DNA from: Ophioderma brevispina
Taxonomy: Eukaryota > Echinodermata > Ophiuroidea > Amphilepidida > Ophiodermatidae
Direction: 5' to 3'
Length of the DNA: 64,000 nt
Assembly: GCA_023653785.1 (NCBI GenBank)
Contig: JAMKCH010072295.1
Location: 1-64,000, forward strand
The translations under genes and the position numbers were made by a program. This document shows, piece by piece, positions 45,430 through 59,289 of the stretch. Under the pieces are notes generated by a model. That model saw only the letters and a list, made by a program, of their open reading frames with translations, did not search any database and had not been told where the DNA came from. Position 1 is the first letter of the stretch. Each line of letters begins with the position of its first letter.

Positions 45430-48400
45430 AGTTTTTCATACGATTTGGACCAGTTTGGATGTCTTTGCGGGACGTCCAAGTTATTTATAATTTCGTTAAT
45501 TGTTTTAGATTTTTGTCTCCTCTGCTACCACCCCCCTTATTATAAGGGGTGGGGGCTCAGTTTTAGTATAAGTTATGTCCTTCTGTAGTATATATTTTGC
45601 CTGATGCTTGGGGCAGTCCTGAGTTTGCTACTTTCCGTCTACATGTTATTGTCCAGTGCAACCCCTTAGATATGGGTTATGTTATGACGATTCCGTAAGT
45701 TGATTGCTGGAAGTGAGTTTTATCTTCATCTGTCGAGTTATCCTCGGGTTCGTTTTTTCCAAATAGTTTTACTAATTTTATTCAATACGTCTTCTAAACA
45801 GTTTCAATACGGATTGAATTTTATTTTGATGTTCTTAGCCTGGCGTTCACTAAGTTTTTAATGATCGTCAGCCTTAAAACCAAGTACCTTTTGTGGTAAA
45901 GTGAATCGTTTTGGTTCATCTTCTGGATTTTTAATTTCGTATAATTTTTCCACCAAACTGTCGGGAATTCCTCTTTTGTATCCGTCCTTTAATGCCTCCT
46001 TACGGCCATTTCTAATTTTGGCTAGACTTCACTTGCAGCTTTGCTATAGTGGGGCGTTTGTGTGGAGTATACTTTACTGTGTAGTTCAGTATCGCTTGGG
46101 CTTTACTTGTATACTCTTACAATCGAAGATGTAAGATTGTAGCGGGTTACGCAACGTTGGAGGTTTTGTCCTAAATCTTCGGTATCATATCAGTGAATAA
46201 TAGGAGTGCTTCTCGCTCTTCTTCGCCTCTCAGGCCACGTTGAACTATTCATCTCAAACTGTGAACCGTAGAATTAAGCTTGATGTTTGTGGTAAATGAG
46301 TTTTTACAGCTATGATGGCTTGTTTTTAACAAGCGCCCAGTTTTTTGGTTTAAGATTGGCGCCGGTTTTGGAAATAACATTTTTTAAGATTTGAAAAATA
46401 ATACATTTAGAGGGATCTTACATTCAGTTCGTCAACGTGCTTTCATATTTGTCATAAGTTCTAATAGTAAATGTTTTTTTCTTTATCATTTAATGGTGTA
46501 TTATGTGCAATTCAAGATATTTGTTAGGTACTGTGTGCTCCGTCGCTTGCTTTGTTTTTGTTTTCTATTTTTTGCAGGGGAATTCTTGAGCGGCCGTCTG
46601 GAGTTGGAGCTATCTATTGTGGCTGCCTCCATTGCCTGCATTTGAACTACTTTGAAGCAATATACGGTATCGCGCTAATCGTCTGGAAGTAAGAATCCTG
46701 GAACTGGACCTACACTCCATTTACGCTTACTGGGCTGCTAGTTTCAAAACCTCCTGGTGTTATCTGTTCAGTATGCCAATCAAAAGGTTTTTTATATGTG
46801 TTTTGTGAGCTGTCAGCTCCGCAATTCTATAGGGAGGACTAAGTACTGCAACTGGTTGTTTAAATTCGACTCAGATGACTCAAAAGACGTCATCCATAGG
46901 TTGGCTCTTGCTATTAATCTTACAAATTTTTAAGAGATTTTAATGCTTGAATCGTAAGCTCTTCGGTGACATTTTCGGCCAGGAAAAAGATTACCCACTA
47001 AATTACATAACGTAATTTAATGAAATGTTACTGGGAGCTCGATTTAGTTGGAGCGAGGTTTTCTTGCAAAATTTGATCGTGTATTTCTTGGAATCTTGCG
47101 TCAGCGTGTTGAAAGTTTCGTTGTGTTTGATTCATTAAACTGAATAATGGGAGACATCGCGGTACAAAAAGGAAGGCTTCGGCGCTAATTACTGTACCCG
47201 TTTCTTCTGCAACATCAGCGTAGCACTAGTGGGAGTTGGTTCTGATCGCCAACTAAATCTCAGGCTAGAGCTATTAGGCAATTGTCAAATATTTCTCGAT
47301 GTCGGACATACGCAAGCGGGTTGTTTGTTCGAGTCTGAATGTTCAAGCTCCCGCCAGTCAATACCAGTTCAAGTACAACTACTACGCAAGGGACTGTTTC
47401 GGGTAATTCCGCTTCGATTCAACCTAATGCCCAAGCAATATGTCCGTGGGAAGCCAAAACATCGCAACTAACTGCATACGGCGATTCCTCCTACTCTGTG
47501 ATACCAGCGTCGGCGTCCCCGTAGTTGATAACCAACAAACACTACAGGGTCAAGCACGTCAATCAACCCCTTTGCCGTTCATTCCTGCGGCATTGCGGCG
47601 GCTAATTCTTCAGAGCTAATGCAAAGTCAGGTTCCGTCGAATTCTGTGCCAGTATCACGACAGTCATACCATCGGCAGCAGGTTCTTTAGGGTCATGCGG
47701 GAACGAGTTAAGGTCAGATCATAAGTTTGGCCGTTAACACGGTCAATTAGGACTCTGGTGGTGGGGACTCTAGAATCTATACCTGGAAGGAAAAACCGCA
47801 ACCTCAGTGGTGTGGGGGGGGGCGTATTAGTGGGAAGGGCTTAAGGGGTGCGAAGATTGAAGGAGTGCCACCGCATTTCCAACCACTATCATCATTGCTT
47901 CTTGGTACAAACAATATTTTCCGCACTCCTTGCTCTATTATGAAGGTCTCCCCCTTTTGGAATAGAAATGGACACAATTAATAGGGAATTATGTCCACAC
48001 ACGGCGGTTTATATAGTCGGATGCGTTACCTAGGAGGGAGTTATAGAGGGGAGGTCAAGACGGTGCAGGGAGAAGGTGTATCAACAATTGTTGACTCCAT
48101 CAATAATGCCATCCTATTTTAGGAAGTTGGGGAAGGCGCATGTCATCAGGCAAGCGCTATTTTTTATCCCAATGCAAGGGCATTTATATTTTGATGATGT
48201 ATCTGTCTGATGAGGTCAGCAATCACTAATTCCGCAGCTGGTGTGATTCCCTTCTGTTGTCACAAAACGACTTCCCAGGTCAATTTCAATTTCCTCCTAA
48301 GTAATTTAGGTAACCGGTTTCGATTTTCTTGGCCATCTCGGGGGAGGGGGATGGGGGGGGGTAATTAAGCACGTTCCAGCTTTTGAAACTTGGTGGCCGA

Positions 48401-51400
48401 AATTTAACATCAGAATGGCAAACAATGGTGGTGAATTAAGTATGCTTAAGATTTATATTAAATTGTATTATTCTTTACAGGAACCATATTTGTAACTAGC
48501 TAAGAAGAGATCTTATTTTCTTCAACTCAGCAAGTGTTCCTCATTTGATAAGGATTGAACTTAATGAAGCCCCCCCCCCCCCCCCCCCCTAATTATTTCT
48601 TTCAGCTTTATTAATGACAAGAAGTCTGACCCTCTATCCATTTGTTCTAACTTTACTTTAATGCTTAGTAGATAAACTGATTGTAAATAATTTTTAAGGG
48701 GGGGAAAATTTAATGACAGTATGAATAGAGCTACTTCATTATCAAAAATTTGGTAAATTCGCGTAGGAAGAGTTTTCCTGCCACTGTGTATGGTGCTAAT
48801 TGTTAAGGAGGCTTTTCCTTTCTGTCACGTCCAACATTTTGGCTGTGGAAGGGTTTTCCAAGCATAAGTTGTTTGATATGGCTACATGTATCAGAGAAGA
48901 GTTTTCTCATGCCATTGTGGATCTTGTATGCAATTTTCCTGCAAGATGGAATTCCTCTTTGCAAAACCCCTAACTAAATTCATTGTTTACTTTATGGAAG
49001 ATTTTCCGATTGATTGTCCAGCTCCTAATTCATATGATGAATAAACCAACCTTGCTCTGCGCATGTCAGATGCGTTATTGCTAAAGTTTGCGTCTATGCC
49101 TTATTCTTTGGTCTTGGGCAATCACGAAATTCTGTAAATTTGGTAATTTTTCCTGCAGACCGGGACAGCCACAAGTCTCTGTTCGGACAACGCTCTAATG
49201 CCAGTGATGGCCAATTTCCCCTCCCCTTCCTCACTGCCTCCAAAGGGCAGGGAAGAACACAATTAAGAAATCTAGGTTGCAAAGCGACCCCCGCCGGCCT
49301 GCCTGTTCACACATCATTATGTTTCTTTTGTTCAACTTTCTATTTAAAAAAAATCAGCTGCAAAGTCACTCTTTTCATGTCATGTTTTTCGTCTTCCCTT
49401 TCACACTTGAGAAAAACCGCACGATCGATGTATCAAATGGGATGTTCCATTACGAATAGGGGTGTGCTTCGAAATGTTCACTAACAATGCAAAATATGGA
49501 AACATGTTTTGGGCTTTATTCAACACATATTCCCGAAAAATAAATTTTTTTGATTAATAGTCGAGTATATGGGCTTCAATATTTATGTTCAGGCAATAAT
49601 AGCTGTAGCAACCATGCTCATTGTATAACGTCTAACCTATTTCTACATGCCTCCAAACAGTGATCAGAAAACGATTACTGCAGGGCATTAAACGTTGGTA
49701 TGACCGGCTTCGACCAATACAAACGCTAATCCCTAATGATGTGTGAACCAGGGTGAACAAATGATAATAAAGGAAAGGATTGTTCATGTCAAAGGTCAGC
49801 ATGCTCCACCCTACTCGCGATCTCGTTCGTAAAGAATGTTTTTATTTTGCGTCAAAAAATTCTTGCTACGGGGATGTCGATATTGTTGGTAAGGACAAGT
49901 GTCAACCCTGGTGCTTTTTTTTTACAGATTTCTGATTTTTGCACCAATTTACACATCAAACTGGTTCATAGTTACCAATAAAGGTTAACCACTGCAGACA
50001 ATCCTGAGCTGTATTTTTTGCGAGTTAAAACAGCTATTTGACCATTTAACAGTCACAAAAAATACGCTGGTATGAAACGGCGGGAATTAAGCACATTTCA
50101 CGCCGTCAGGCGAAAGGTGCAGCATCGCGTCGCGGCGGGGAATTTTTGAGCGTAATGAAGCGTCGCGTGTATGTACGTTGCGCGACGCATAGTGGGAAAA
50201 CGAAAAATAATATTGAAAATGTAAACAAAGCGCCAATTAAACCAGATGAAATTTCAATTTCTGCTAATTTGGAGTTAGAGACAAAAATAGTTGATTCAAA
50301 GTGCATAAAGATGTATTTTGCCCACTTGCACAACATACTCAATTTTGAAGTTCAAAATAAAGTTATTTGAGAAAGGGACAGCTGAAATGGCGTGAAAAGT
50401 CACTTTTATTACTAAAACACGGATTTTCTCAATGTTCAATTTCGCAAAATTTGGCAATTTCAGAAAAGATACTCAAAATACGAAGGAAAAGTAAAGGTTT
50501 AAACTTCCTCGTAGCAACGTCTTCTTAGGGAGGTTTCTCAATTTTTCATTTTTCGATTTCTAACTAAAGATATTCTCCCAATAGAACTCAAATTTCGGAA
50601 AAGAAAAAGTAAAAATCCACTTTTTTGAATTTTTCCTTATTATTCGAAAAGTAAGCTCGATTTTCAAAAAATGAAAAAACCCGCCCTAGACAAATTTGTC
50701 TTTTTCTAAAAAAATAACATAAGAAATCATGGAAAATTCAAATTGTTTTTGTTTGTGCTGAAAATTTTGGGGCAAAATCGTGTTTTTAGATTTCTCAAAA
50801 ACGGAAAGTTTACTTTAACTGATGCCATCATCGGGTTCATAGTCCAATTCTTATAGAAAGGATACTTTTACATACAATAATCAAGATTGGCAAAGTACAA
50901 ACCAAAATTGATACTCGGAAACTCAAGGTCACACTGCCTTAAGACGGCAAATCGAACGCTCAGGTTGCGGAAGACATTTCAGAAGATATTGAGGCTGGAA
51001 CGATGCCAAAGTGTATATGACCCAAATCCGTATGTACATTGCCTTGTGGCGTTCCTTTACGGGATTAGCAAAAGGATATATTTGCTAGGTACGACTTTTA
51101 GTTAAATCGCTATAGCCCATAGTGGTTCAGGTCATCCTGGGGTAAAATTACCCAATGCTCAGATTTTGATGAAACTGGTGAGAAGGGTTGTATTGCTCAA
51201 CAGGATCCAAAAAATGTATGCTTTTGACGTGTGTGTTGGCAATTACATAGCAAAGTCCAGGTCTACATGGGGTCTATGGGGTCACCCGAACTTTCTGGAT
51301 GTCGCAATGGTGATATCAAAAGATCAAGTAAAATGCATTTTCTGTTTCCGTATGACACAAGGAATCATTTGACACACTTTCAAACACATCGGAGCATGTA

Positions 51401-52190
51401 CCACCAAGTCACTTGAAAACCATTACTGGGCTATACCGCTTTAACTCAAAGGTTGGAAACACTAGGCAAAGATATACTTTTTCTAATCCTTAAGACGAGA
51501 GAAAACGCGTTAGTGTACAGTAAAACACAATTTGACTCGATTTTTTAATTTTCCATGTCACTAAACATTTTCCGCCTGGAAGAAGGGGGCATCAGTAGGA
51601 AAAATTTGCACCCCATCATTTTATGAACAGTTTAGGTCCGATTTGAAACCCAAAACAGCAAACCAAAATTCAATTTTAGGCATGATTGATGCTTATGAGC
51701 AAACCTTTCGTTTTATCCATGGTAAACTTGGGTCTTACTTTTTCCTCTTGATAATTTGGTAAGTGGAAACAATCTCAGACAGGTTCAGTTTAACGTGTGC
51801 ATGAACTTCTTATAGTCACAATTAGCGTCGTTATTTTCTAGAATTGAATCCCGGTCGATTATTCAATCTTCGTTAAACTCGCAATATCTCCCCTTGTTAT
51901 GGGTATCTTTTAAAACAATATCTATTACAGATTGATTCTGCACTTTTTTATTGAACTGTCAAAATTGTGGGCAAATGATAAGATATATCGGTGATCAATA
52001 TGCTGAAGTACTGTATTTCAGTTATTTGTTAATTATTGTCATAATCGTAGCCACTGGATCAGTAAGTTGTTGGGTTGAACATATAGTTGGTATAAGTGAG
52101 TATGAGTACATCTAGTCCAAATAATTGTGAGTAGGTCCTGAGTATCATCTTTAGTAGCTCAATATGAATCTCCAATAATGTTTGATGTAG
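45430..52190. other. Long region without identifiable gene
   Basis: I looked for exons, RT motifs, integrase and LTRs and found none I can support. An S/T-rich frame at 47339-47524 (NTSSSTTTTQGTVSGNSASI) is low complexity. Homopolymers occur at about 47815 (G) and 48570-48588 (C18). An 8-bp GCGTCGCG/CGCGACGC hairpin stands at 50160-50188 in a CpG-rich patch. 51120-51200 holds a dispersed repeat shared with 18728-18780. Confidence 0.45.
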
Positions 52191-52197
52191 GTCATGA

Positions 52198-52335
52198 GCC
52201 ATAACCGAAACCCTGCACCCGGGGATTTTTGGGGACCACTCTTTGGAACAACTTATACATATAGCTATCAAAATCAGGTTGTCTGCAAAAATCCCCAATC
52301 CTGGGTTAAAGAGTGAGGGCGGCTTTTTCAAAATG
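52198..52335 (-). repeat. Dispersed repeat, copy A (minus)
   Basis: On the minus strand AACCCAGGATTGGGGATTTT, TGCAGACAACCTGATTTTGA, TATAAGTTGTTCCAAAGAGT and CCCCAAAAATCCC match the + strand at 55585-55700. In one frame both copies give GIFADN...IA..IS..K....K.P, so similarity holds at the peptide level; this could still be plain DNA identity. Confidence 0.7.
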
Positions 52336-52839
52336 GCGGCCAATAATCACTTTGAATGACCTTTTGTGACAATATCTTAATTTTTGATCAATTCAGGCAC
52401 TAGGTGAGACTAGTCGCACCAAAACACACCAAGGATTAGTTGAAACACGTTTGGCATGCTAAACCTGCCTCTAGAGGGCGTCATATTCAAATGGCCACCA
52501 AAACAATGAAACACCCTATATTTATATCAGTTAATGCCTCTTTTAAAGCAAAATGCCGGTGTCACCTATTATATACGTTGTCATGCCCTGTAGATTAGTT
52601 TGAGCTAAAGTAAACCACTTTAAAAATGAAGTAGTATAGTTAGCCTTTCAAGTGTAGATGTGTATATATTAGAGGGCGCTTATGTAAAGATGGTCTATGA
52701 TTTACTATACACTAGACCACAGAACCACAGCCTCCTTAATCTCTGATCACCTTGAAACCGCATAACCCTGGTTTCTTGAGTCTTGACGTGTTGACGGATG
52801 GTTACTAAGTGAGCAACAAGCTTCCTACTACACCTGCTT

Positions 52840-53290
52840 GCGAGAGCTTTCAGAAGTAAGGAGTGTACGCGAAGAGACGCAACCAAAACGCGTCCACATA
52901 CGTGTTTTGTTTAAGAAATTAATAACACACACAGATGGTTGGTTGTGGTCTATGTGGGCTCAGGGATGGAATGCCCCAGAGGGGAGCGTTGCTCATGCCT
53001 CTTCCTTGTTCGGCATCTGGTTCCGGCGACCGGCCCTGAAGAGTGCGGGCGCCGGTCGTTTGTCTGGAAAGACAAACTTTGGAATTGGCGCCACAGGATG
53101 CAGATGTCAAAGGGAGACTCAAAGTGCCTTTATATGGGCTCGCCCCTTATTATGAGGAGAACCATCAGCGCGAAATTCCATCGGGGCACAGTTGGATGCT
53201 TTTTCCATTTGCGCGCCGTGCCAGCGTCACCCTTGTGACCGGCCTGGAGCGGTCCTGGAGCACTGTGATAGTCATGTTTACTTAGGGGTC
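52840..53290. other. GC-rich island, unidentified
   Basis: GC content rises sharply. Three overlapping + frames and one minus frame stay open for 67-105 codons, which mostly reflects low stop frequency. The frame with APQDADVKGRLKVPLYGLAP near 53090-53150 looks most protein-like, but I recognise no domain. Possibly part of a retroelement. Confidence 0.3.
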
Positions 53291-53439
53291 CATTGGGGAC
53301 TGCACTCTCTTATAGACCCACATCGGGAAGCAGTGTGACGTTGCTATGGAGGGGCAAGGGGAGGGGGACATGCCCGGACACCACCTCAGGGGGCACTGAA
53401 ATTATGTTTCAGAAAAATAAAATAAAAATACTGTTGTGA

Positions 53440-53915
53440 TTTTGATGTTTATTGTTACAGCAGTTAGAGTAAATCTGCTCAAGATAGTGAGTAAAACTGA
53501 AGATCTCTCCAAAGGCACTCAAAAATTACTAAAAAATGAGAGGTTCCGGGGCTCCGTCACCGTGACCACCGCCAGATGTAGTACAGTTCATCTGCGTCAA
53601 GATAATGCGGCTAATGAGAACTCTCCGACGCCACTCAAACATGCTATTTAGCTCAAGAGCTTCCACAGGATCCGACATGGACCCCGCCAGCGGTATAGTA
53701 TATCATTAGCTCATGATTGTGAGATAACCGAGAGCTTCAGGAGCGCTGAAAAATGATAAAAAACCCAAGGGCTTCTGGGGGATCCGCCCTGGACCCCACA
53801 ACGTCAGCATAGTTTCATCTGCTTCAAGATAAGGACATTAACCTTCTCCGAAAAGCACTCGAACTGTTAAAATCAAGAGCTTCCGGGGTTCTGCCCTGAA
53901 CCCCACAAGGGGATT
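53440..53915 (+). repeat. Tandem repeat, ~110-bp unit, about four copies
   Basis: GAGGTTCCGGGGCTCCGTCA, GAGCTTCCACAGGATCCGAC, GGGCTTCTGGGGGATCCGCC and GAGCTTCCGGGGTTCTGCCC begin successive copies near 53540, 53658, 53769 and 53877. Each is followed by TGGACCCC or a variant. CATCTGC.TCAAGATAA and CTC..AAA.GCACTC also recur. Confidence 0.8.
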
Positions 53916-54540
53916 CCCCATTACCAGGTGTGCAAACATGCCCTGAGATCGACGGAGCTTGCCCTGTGCTGCCAGGTGTGAGCATGCTTGCCCTGTATGG
54001 AAGGGGTCAGCCCAGAAGATTGACCCGTCGTTGGATGCCTATTGCCGGGCTTGTCGCGGGGTGTTTTCGGCCAGCTCAGCGGCCAACTTATACATGCAGC
54101 CAGCGTAGCATGCATGAGCAGAGCTGCCAAATATCTATATGGAGCGCCCTGTGTTTGTACCGCCTTAGGTCAAGGGGTGTTTCTAGCCAGTCCGGTCATC
54201 TTTGAACTAGTCTCCAAGGAGTTTGGGGGAAGGTGGGCTTGTGGAAAGAAAGAATTGCTGTCAACCAAGTGGAATCTATTGGTATTGATGGCTTGTCGTG
54301 GGCTGAGTGCGGTTTTTTGTCTCAGCTGAGTGAGATCCAGAATCGGCCGATTTAAGGTTTCCTGGCAGAAGTAAGGCTACCTGGAAAGCGATCAGGACAT
54401 GGAGCATTTTGGTCTGCCCATGTTGGTGCAACAATGCAAAACAAGGACCTGCAGAATTCAGTTGAAGCAGGCCAGACATGTACCACCTCTGGTAGAATCA
54501 CATTGAAACACTGTGTTTGATACGATAAGAAGAATTTCAA
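53916..54540. other. GC-moderate region with unassigned open frame
   Basis: A + frame at about 54042-54329 (GVFGQLSGQLIHAASVACMS and onward to PVIFELVSKEFGGRWACGKK) has protein-like text but no domain I know. An overlapping frame in another phase is also open. Unclear. Confidence 0.25.
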
Positions 54541-55570
54541 ATTTTAATAAATCATTGGCGATCTTGAAGCAATTGCTGTTTCCTTGGTATACGAAGCTTA
54601 AATGCAGCTCATTTGATTTTCAGAAATGATCTTCTCTTCCTCCTCCCTTTGAGTAATGTCTTGTCTTCTTCTGTATTCACGATTAATCTTTCTCTACTAT
54701 TATGTCAGATGACAACTCTTGTGGCATCAATTCTCATGATGGCCACTTGTATCTCGTGCACCATTAATTTAACTTCCAACCATGATCATTGTGAGGAATT
54801 TTTGCGGCTCTGCAGCATCTGAATGGTCCCAAATCAGGGCTTGATAATTTGGTTCTCTGGATTTGAATCCTCAACAAATCTTGTCCGAGTGATCTGGCCA
54901 ACATCAGTCGATTTACGAGGCTTAGAAGGGCATCTGATTATATTGTCACGTTTTGACTTACCCTCGTTCTACCAGAGTCATTTTGTAACAAATCCAGACC
55001 CCCCCCCCCCCGTCGTGATTTTCGTTACTGAAATTCGATTCCTGTAAATTTACCACCAGGGTGTAGCTTAGAGTTTTTCGTTCCATTGGGTATCAACTAG
55101 GTGCCCAACAATCCCCATTCTGACGTCATAGTGACGTCATATGTTGAGGAAAGTATGAAATATACTGAATATAGGGTGGTGGAAAATTGATATTTTGCAA
55201 TTTAGCGACTCAAAAAACATTTATTAACACTAAAATGCTCTTATTTTTTTTTTAATTTTTTAGGTTTTTTCATTTTCCATCAAGTAGAGCCAAAAAAACG
55301 CAGGAAAATGGATATTCCTAACCAGTTTTGGCGAAAAATTGAATTTTCCCTATGTGGGTCTATGGAAATTGACAAATTTTGCACATGCGAACTTTATGGA
55401 CGTCATTGGGAACGTAAGGCAGGATGTTGGTACTCATTTGGTATAAATGGAAAGAGGAGGGACCCATAGATATCCCTTGGTACCAAAATCAAGGCTCTGT
55501 GTATTCTGTTGTGTTTTGTGCTAGGCATGTTGTTACTTCTCTCCCGAAGGAGGGTTGGGTTGCATTTTGG
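54541..55570. other. AT-rich spacer, nothing recognised
   Basis: No exon or element supported. A C-run stands near 55000 and TGACGTCATAGTGACGTCAT near 55120-55140. Confidence 0.4.
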
Positions 55571-55579
55571 CAGCCATTT

Positions 55580-55705
55580 GAAAAATGCGCCCGTCAACGT
55601 TTAACCAGGGTGGGGATTTTTGCAGACAACCAGAATTCAATTGCTTATGGTATAAGCTTCACAAAAATGGTTGTCTCCAAAAATCCCAGGGTGGGGGGAA
55701 AGGTC
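55580..55705 (+). repeat. Dispersed repeat, copy B (plus)
   Basis: Inverted partner of 52198-52335: TTTAACCAGGGTGGGGATTT, TTGCAGACAACCAGAATTCA, TATGGTATAAGCTTCACAAA and CTCCAAAAATCCCAGGG. Distance between copies is about 3.3 kb. Confidence 0.7.
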
Positions 55706-58700
55706 GGAGGTCGTAAGTCGCCGGAGAACAATCGGTAGTCACTTCGTCGATCTATGAGTGGGAACGGCTCTCGTTTACGACAAGGGGGATTTTTCAGCGT
55801 GACTATGTTCGGACCAAGGGATTGTGTGCTTATTCAGGTATTGGGAAAGGGAGCAATATCCCCCGCTCTGAAAACTAGGCGGTGAGAGGTGAGCTGACAC
55901 AGACAGAGCAACGAGCACTTTGCAGAAACAAGGTCAGTGCGACCCTGAGAAAACGGCTATGGATCTATAATATTGTAACAGTACAACGTTCTTTGGTTTT
56001 GTTTTCTATTTTACAAAACACATTTGATTCGAAATTTGGTGTAGCTTACATAAATTAGTACGCACTTTTATTTAAGTTAATGGGATAATACATACCGACG
56101 CGCCTTTTCTCGATCTGTTCTATGGTAGATTCTATCTTATAACCCGGTAATCCAAAATATTCGCCCATGTCGTTTTGTTTAAGATTAGTTTCAGACAGTG
56201 ATATTATATTAAAATCGTGGTTCAATGTATTTTAATACCATCTTATTAAAATGTTTTAATTTTGGATAAATCCTAATATGCATTTAATATCGAAATGTGG
56301 TATTGTTTGTGGGGGCACTGGTATGAAATTGGCAGGAGTCAAGTATGGGACACCTGAGGAATTGAATAAGATTATATACTCTTCATGCCATTTCTTTAGT
56401 GGTACTTGGATAACGAATGCGAGGGTTTTTTAAAAGATAGTATCATATTTCTTTGAAGTCAACATTCCTTTCCTATTCAAAAGTCGTTTCCTAAGATCAA
56501 CATATATTTAGCTGTACTAGATTTCATCACTGTTGCATTATCAAATAAACACTACTTTGGATTTTAAAGGGGAAGTTCTTTTCCTTTCAATTCCTGTAAA
56601 CATGTTGTGAAAAAAAAAAAAAAAAAAAAACAAAATACACGTACAGTTAACAACACATGTTTTAGACAAATTTTGTATATCTGGAGCATGCTATACATAA
56701 ATCACGATTTACGGACATACAGAACTAGATACAACATATTAGACCCACAGGGATATAGACCAGTTAACATCCTACGTGACTTCTTTTGTTGCCTGCGAAT
56801 CCATTCCTGCGAATGTTATGGCTATGATTAAGTATTAAAACTCAACAGATACAATTGCCCAGTGGTAACAGTCAGGCCGACCTAGTTAAAGCTACCCGGC
56901 CCTAACATGTTTACAAACACTGCTGTTAAAAAAAACGGTCTATAACTAGTAGTATCTAAACATCACTTACAAAACAACTGGGAAAGAGCCAGGTTGTATT
57001 CTGGATAACAACTTCATAGGGAATGGGGTGTGCGGTCCAGCTGGATATGATAAATTGATATCCCAGGTATCTAAAAACATTCTTACAACCAGTTCCTTTG
57101 AAGTGTTTTTTCATCAATGACACCAATTTTTTACCACAAATAATCGGATCGTGATACGTGGTTTCCCTAATGGTAGGGGACCTTGATTATGAGGGACCTT
57201 TTTTTAGAAAAACAGGTGCATGTGGACATCGTCTGAACCTAAGAACAGATGATTTTAAGTGCATAACCGCTCAATGACAGCACGTCTTGACATTGACGAA
57301 AATGTACCCAAATCCCATTCACCAGGACCATAATTGCCATGACTTTCACACAAGGATGTCAATTAAAATTGGTATCGCGAAAGGGAATATTCAGTTTATT
57401 GAGCGCCACCGTTTCGAATATGTGAAATACGAATGTCAAGTTTGAATTTAAAGTTCAAATAGGCCGATACAAAGGATATGCATGTAAAGGAACTGTCATT
57501 AACATCTATGGTACGGGCTGGCTTACACGTGCATTGAGAAACCTTACACAAAACATGAAAACATGAGATAGTGAATCGCCTAAAAATATGACATCCTTGT
57601 TGCTAAGACAAGAAAGTGAACTTGGTTGGTAAATTGCTGGGTTTAACACTTTTAAAAGAATACCTTTGTTTCCTTCCCAATAACCGGAGGGTGTACCAAG
57701 CGTTAAATATGGTGTACATGCGAAGAGTTGAGCGATGGAAGTATGAAGTTTACACTTCTGGCCGAATTGAATAGGAAAAAGGGACAAGTAACTTATAGTT
57801 AATTTGAATGTTAAGGTATTTAGTAATTAAATTTTGTTCTAACCTAGGTGATATAGAATTAATAGATAACAACAACGACCAGAGGAAATCTTATGACCAC
57901 AGATGTTTGGCCATGCAACTTATCTAAATAACCACATTGAACGTTATTATTCCGTTTAGTTGGTCACCTATATCTGAAATGAAATGAATAAAGGAGATGA
58001 AGTGTATCTCATCTATGCCGTGCACGTAACTATTGTTGGGTGGTTTTCATTTTTAAAGTGGGGGAATAATTCTTTATTAAAACATGATAAAAATACGAAG
58101 GTTTTCGGCGATGAGATAATTAACGAGAAAATCAATTAATACACGCAAATGAATAAAAATTAAGATTAAAATAGAGTCGAATTAGTGTAGGCATATATTG
58201 GGATCGATGAAAAAATGATATGTATTTTTAATGGCGTTAAGACCTTTGTTAAATATACGATTGCAGGACCGGTTGTAACTCTTTCATACAATGGACCTGT
58301 AAAAAGAGGAGAGAAAGAAAAGACACGAAAAGGAGGGGGGGGGGGGATAGAGTGCTGATACTGCACTTATAGTAGAGGCCATTATGCGATTCAACATTGG
58401 AAAAAATTCTAATAAAAGGGACTGTTGTGAATTACTGTAGGGTATATGTGAAGTATTAGAAAACATGTCCGGCTTTCTGGCAGCTGCGTTGGTCACGATA
58501 TTCAAGGTCAAAGTCAATGACCTTTATAAGCATTATCATGGATCATAAACTCCCAACCATTTGGTCTAAAGCTTAAATGAGGTGTCTATACCAAGGTTTT
58601 GGGGTCCACCAAACACAAGCATATAGGAAAAACGATATCAAATGCCCCTCCTTGATTTCAAATAGATGAACTATTTGCATGAAATTTTGTACTTCAATTC

Positions 58701-59285
58701 GTCCCCCCCTCAACCATTTTAAAGGTGTTGGTTTAAGACCCCTACTTAGATTTCTTAGTTACACAGCCTCTGACCCTTGATTTTGATACAAGGTGGATTG
58801 GTATAAGTCTCTTTCATTGATATCAAAAGCATTCCAATAATCCTCCAATGACTTCATAGTAGGTTTTAATGAAGTAATAATCATGGGAAACTTGATTTCT
58901 CCGATGTTGCTAAAATAAGCCATTCTTATTTTTTGCGTATAAAATACAGGAAGGTGTAATTTTGTTAGTTTTTTGGGGGTTGATTATGGAAAGGAAAATC
59001 AACGGTTGGTACAACAACGGAGGGATTAAGTGATAAAGCATCACTTATTTTGCATAGAGTGAAAAAGAAAAAATATTATAAGGTTGAAACCATCCCCTGT
59101 CCTCCAAAACTGAGTCTTTTCTACACTTCCAAAGGTAAGGTGGCGTGACAGCGTGACAGATTGATTTTTGCGATTAAATGAAAGCAAATGATGGTCCCAA
59201 GATTAGATTTGCAGCATTAGGTTTCAAATTTAGTGTTTTTAGCTGGCCAGATGTGAAAAACCTTGTTGCAGTGGTAAACCACCCC
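55706..59285. other. AT-rich region, no identifiable gene
   Basis: No exon supported. A22 stands at about 56609-56630. A minus-strand frame at 57506-57787 (93 codons) and text further downstream on that strand look mildly protein-like but match nothing I know. A G-run stands near 58336. Confidence 0.4.
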
Positions 59286-59289
59286 CACC

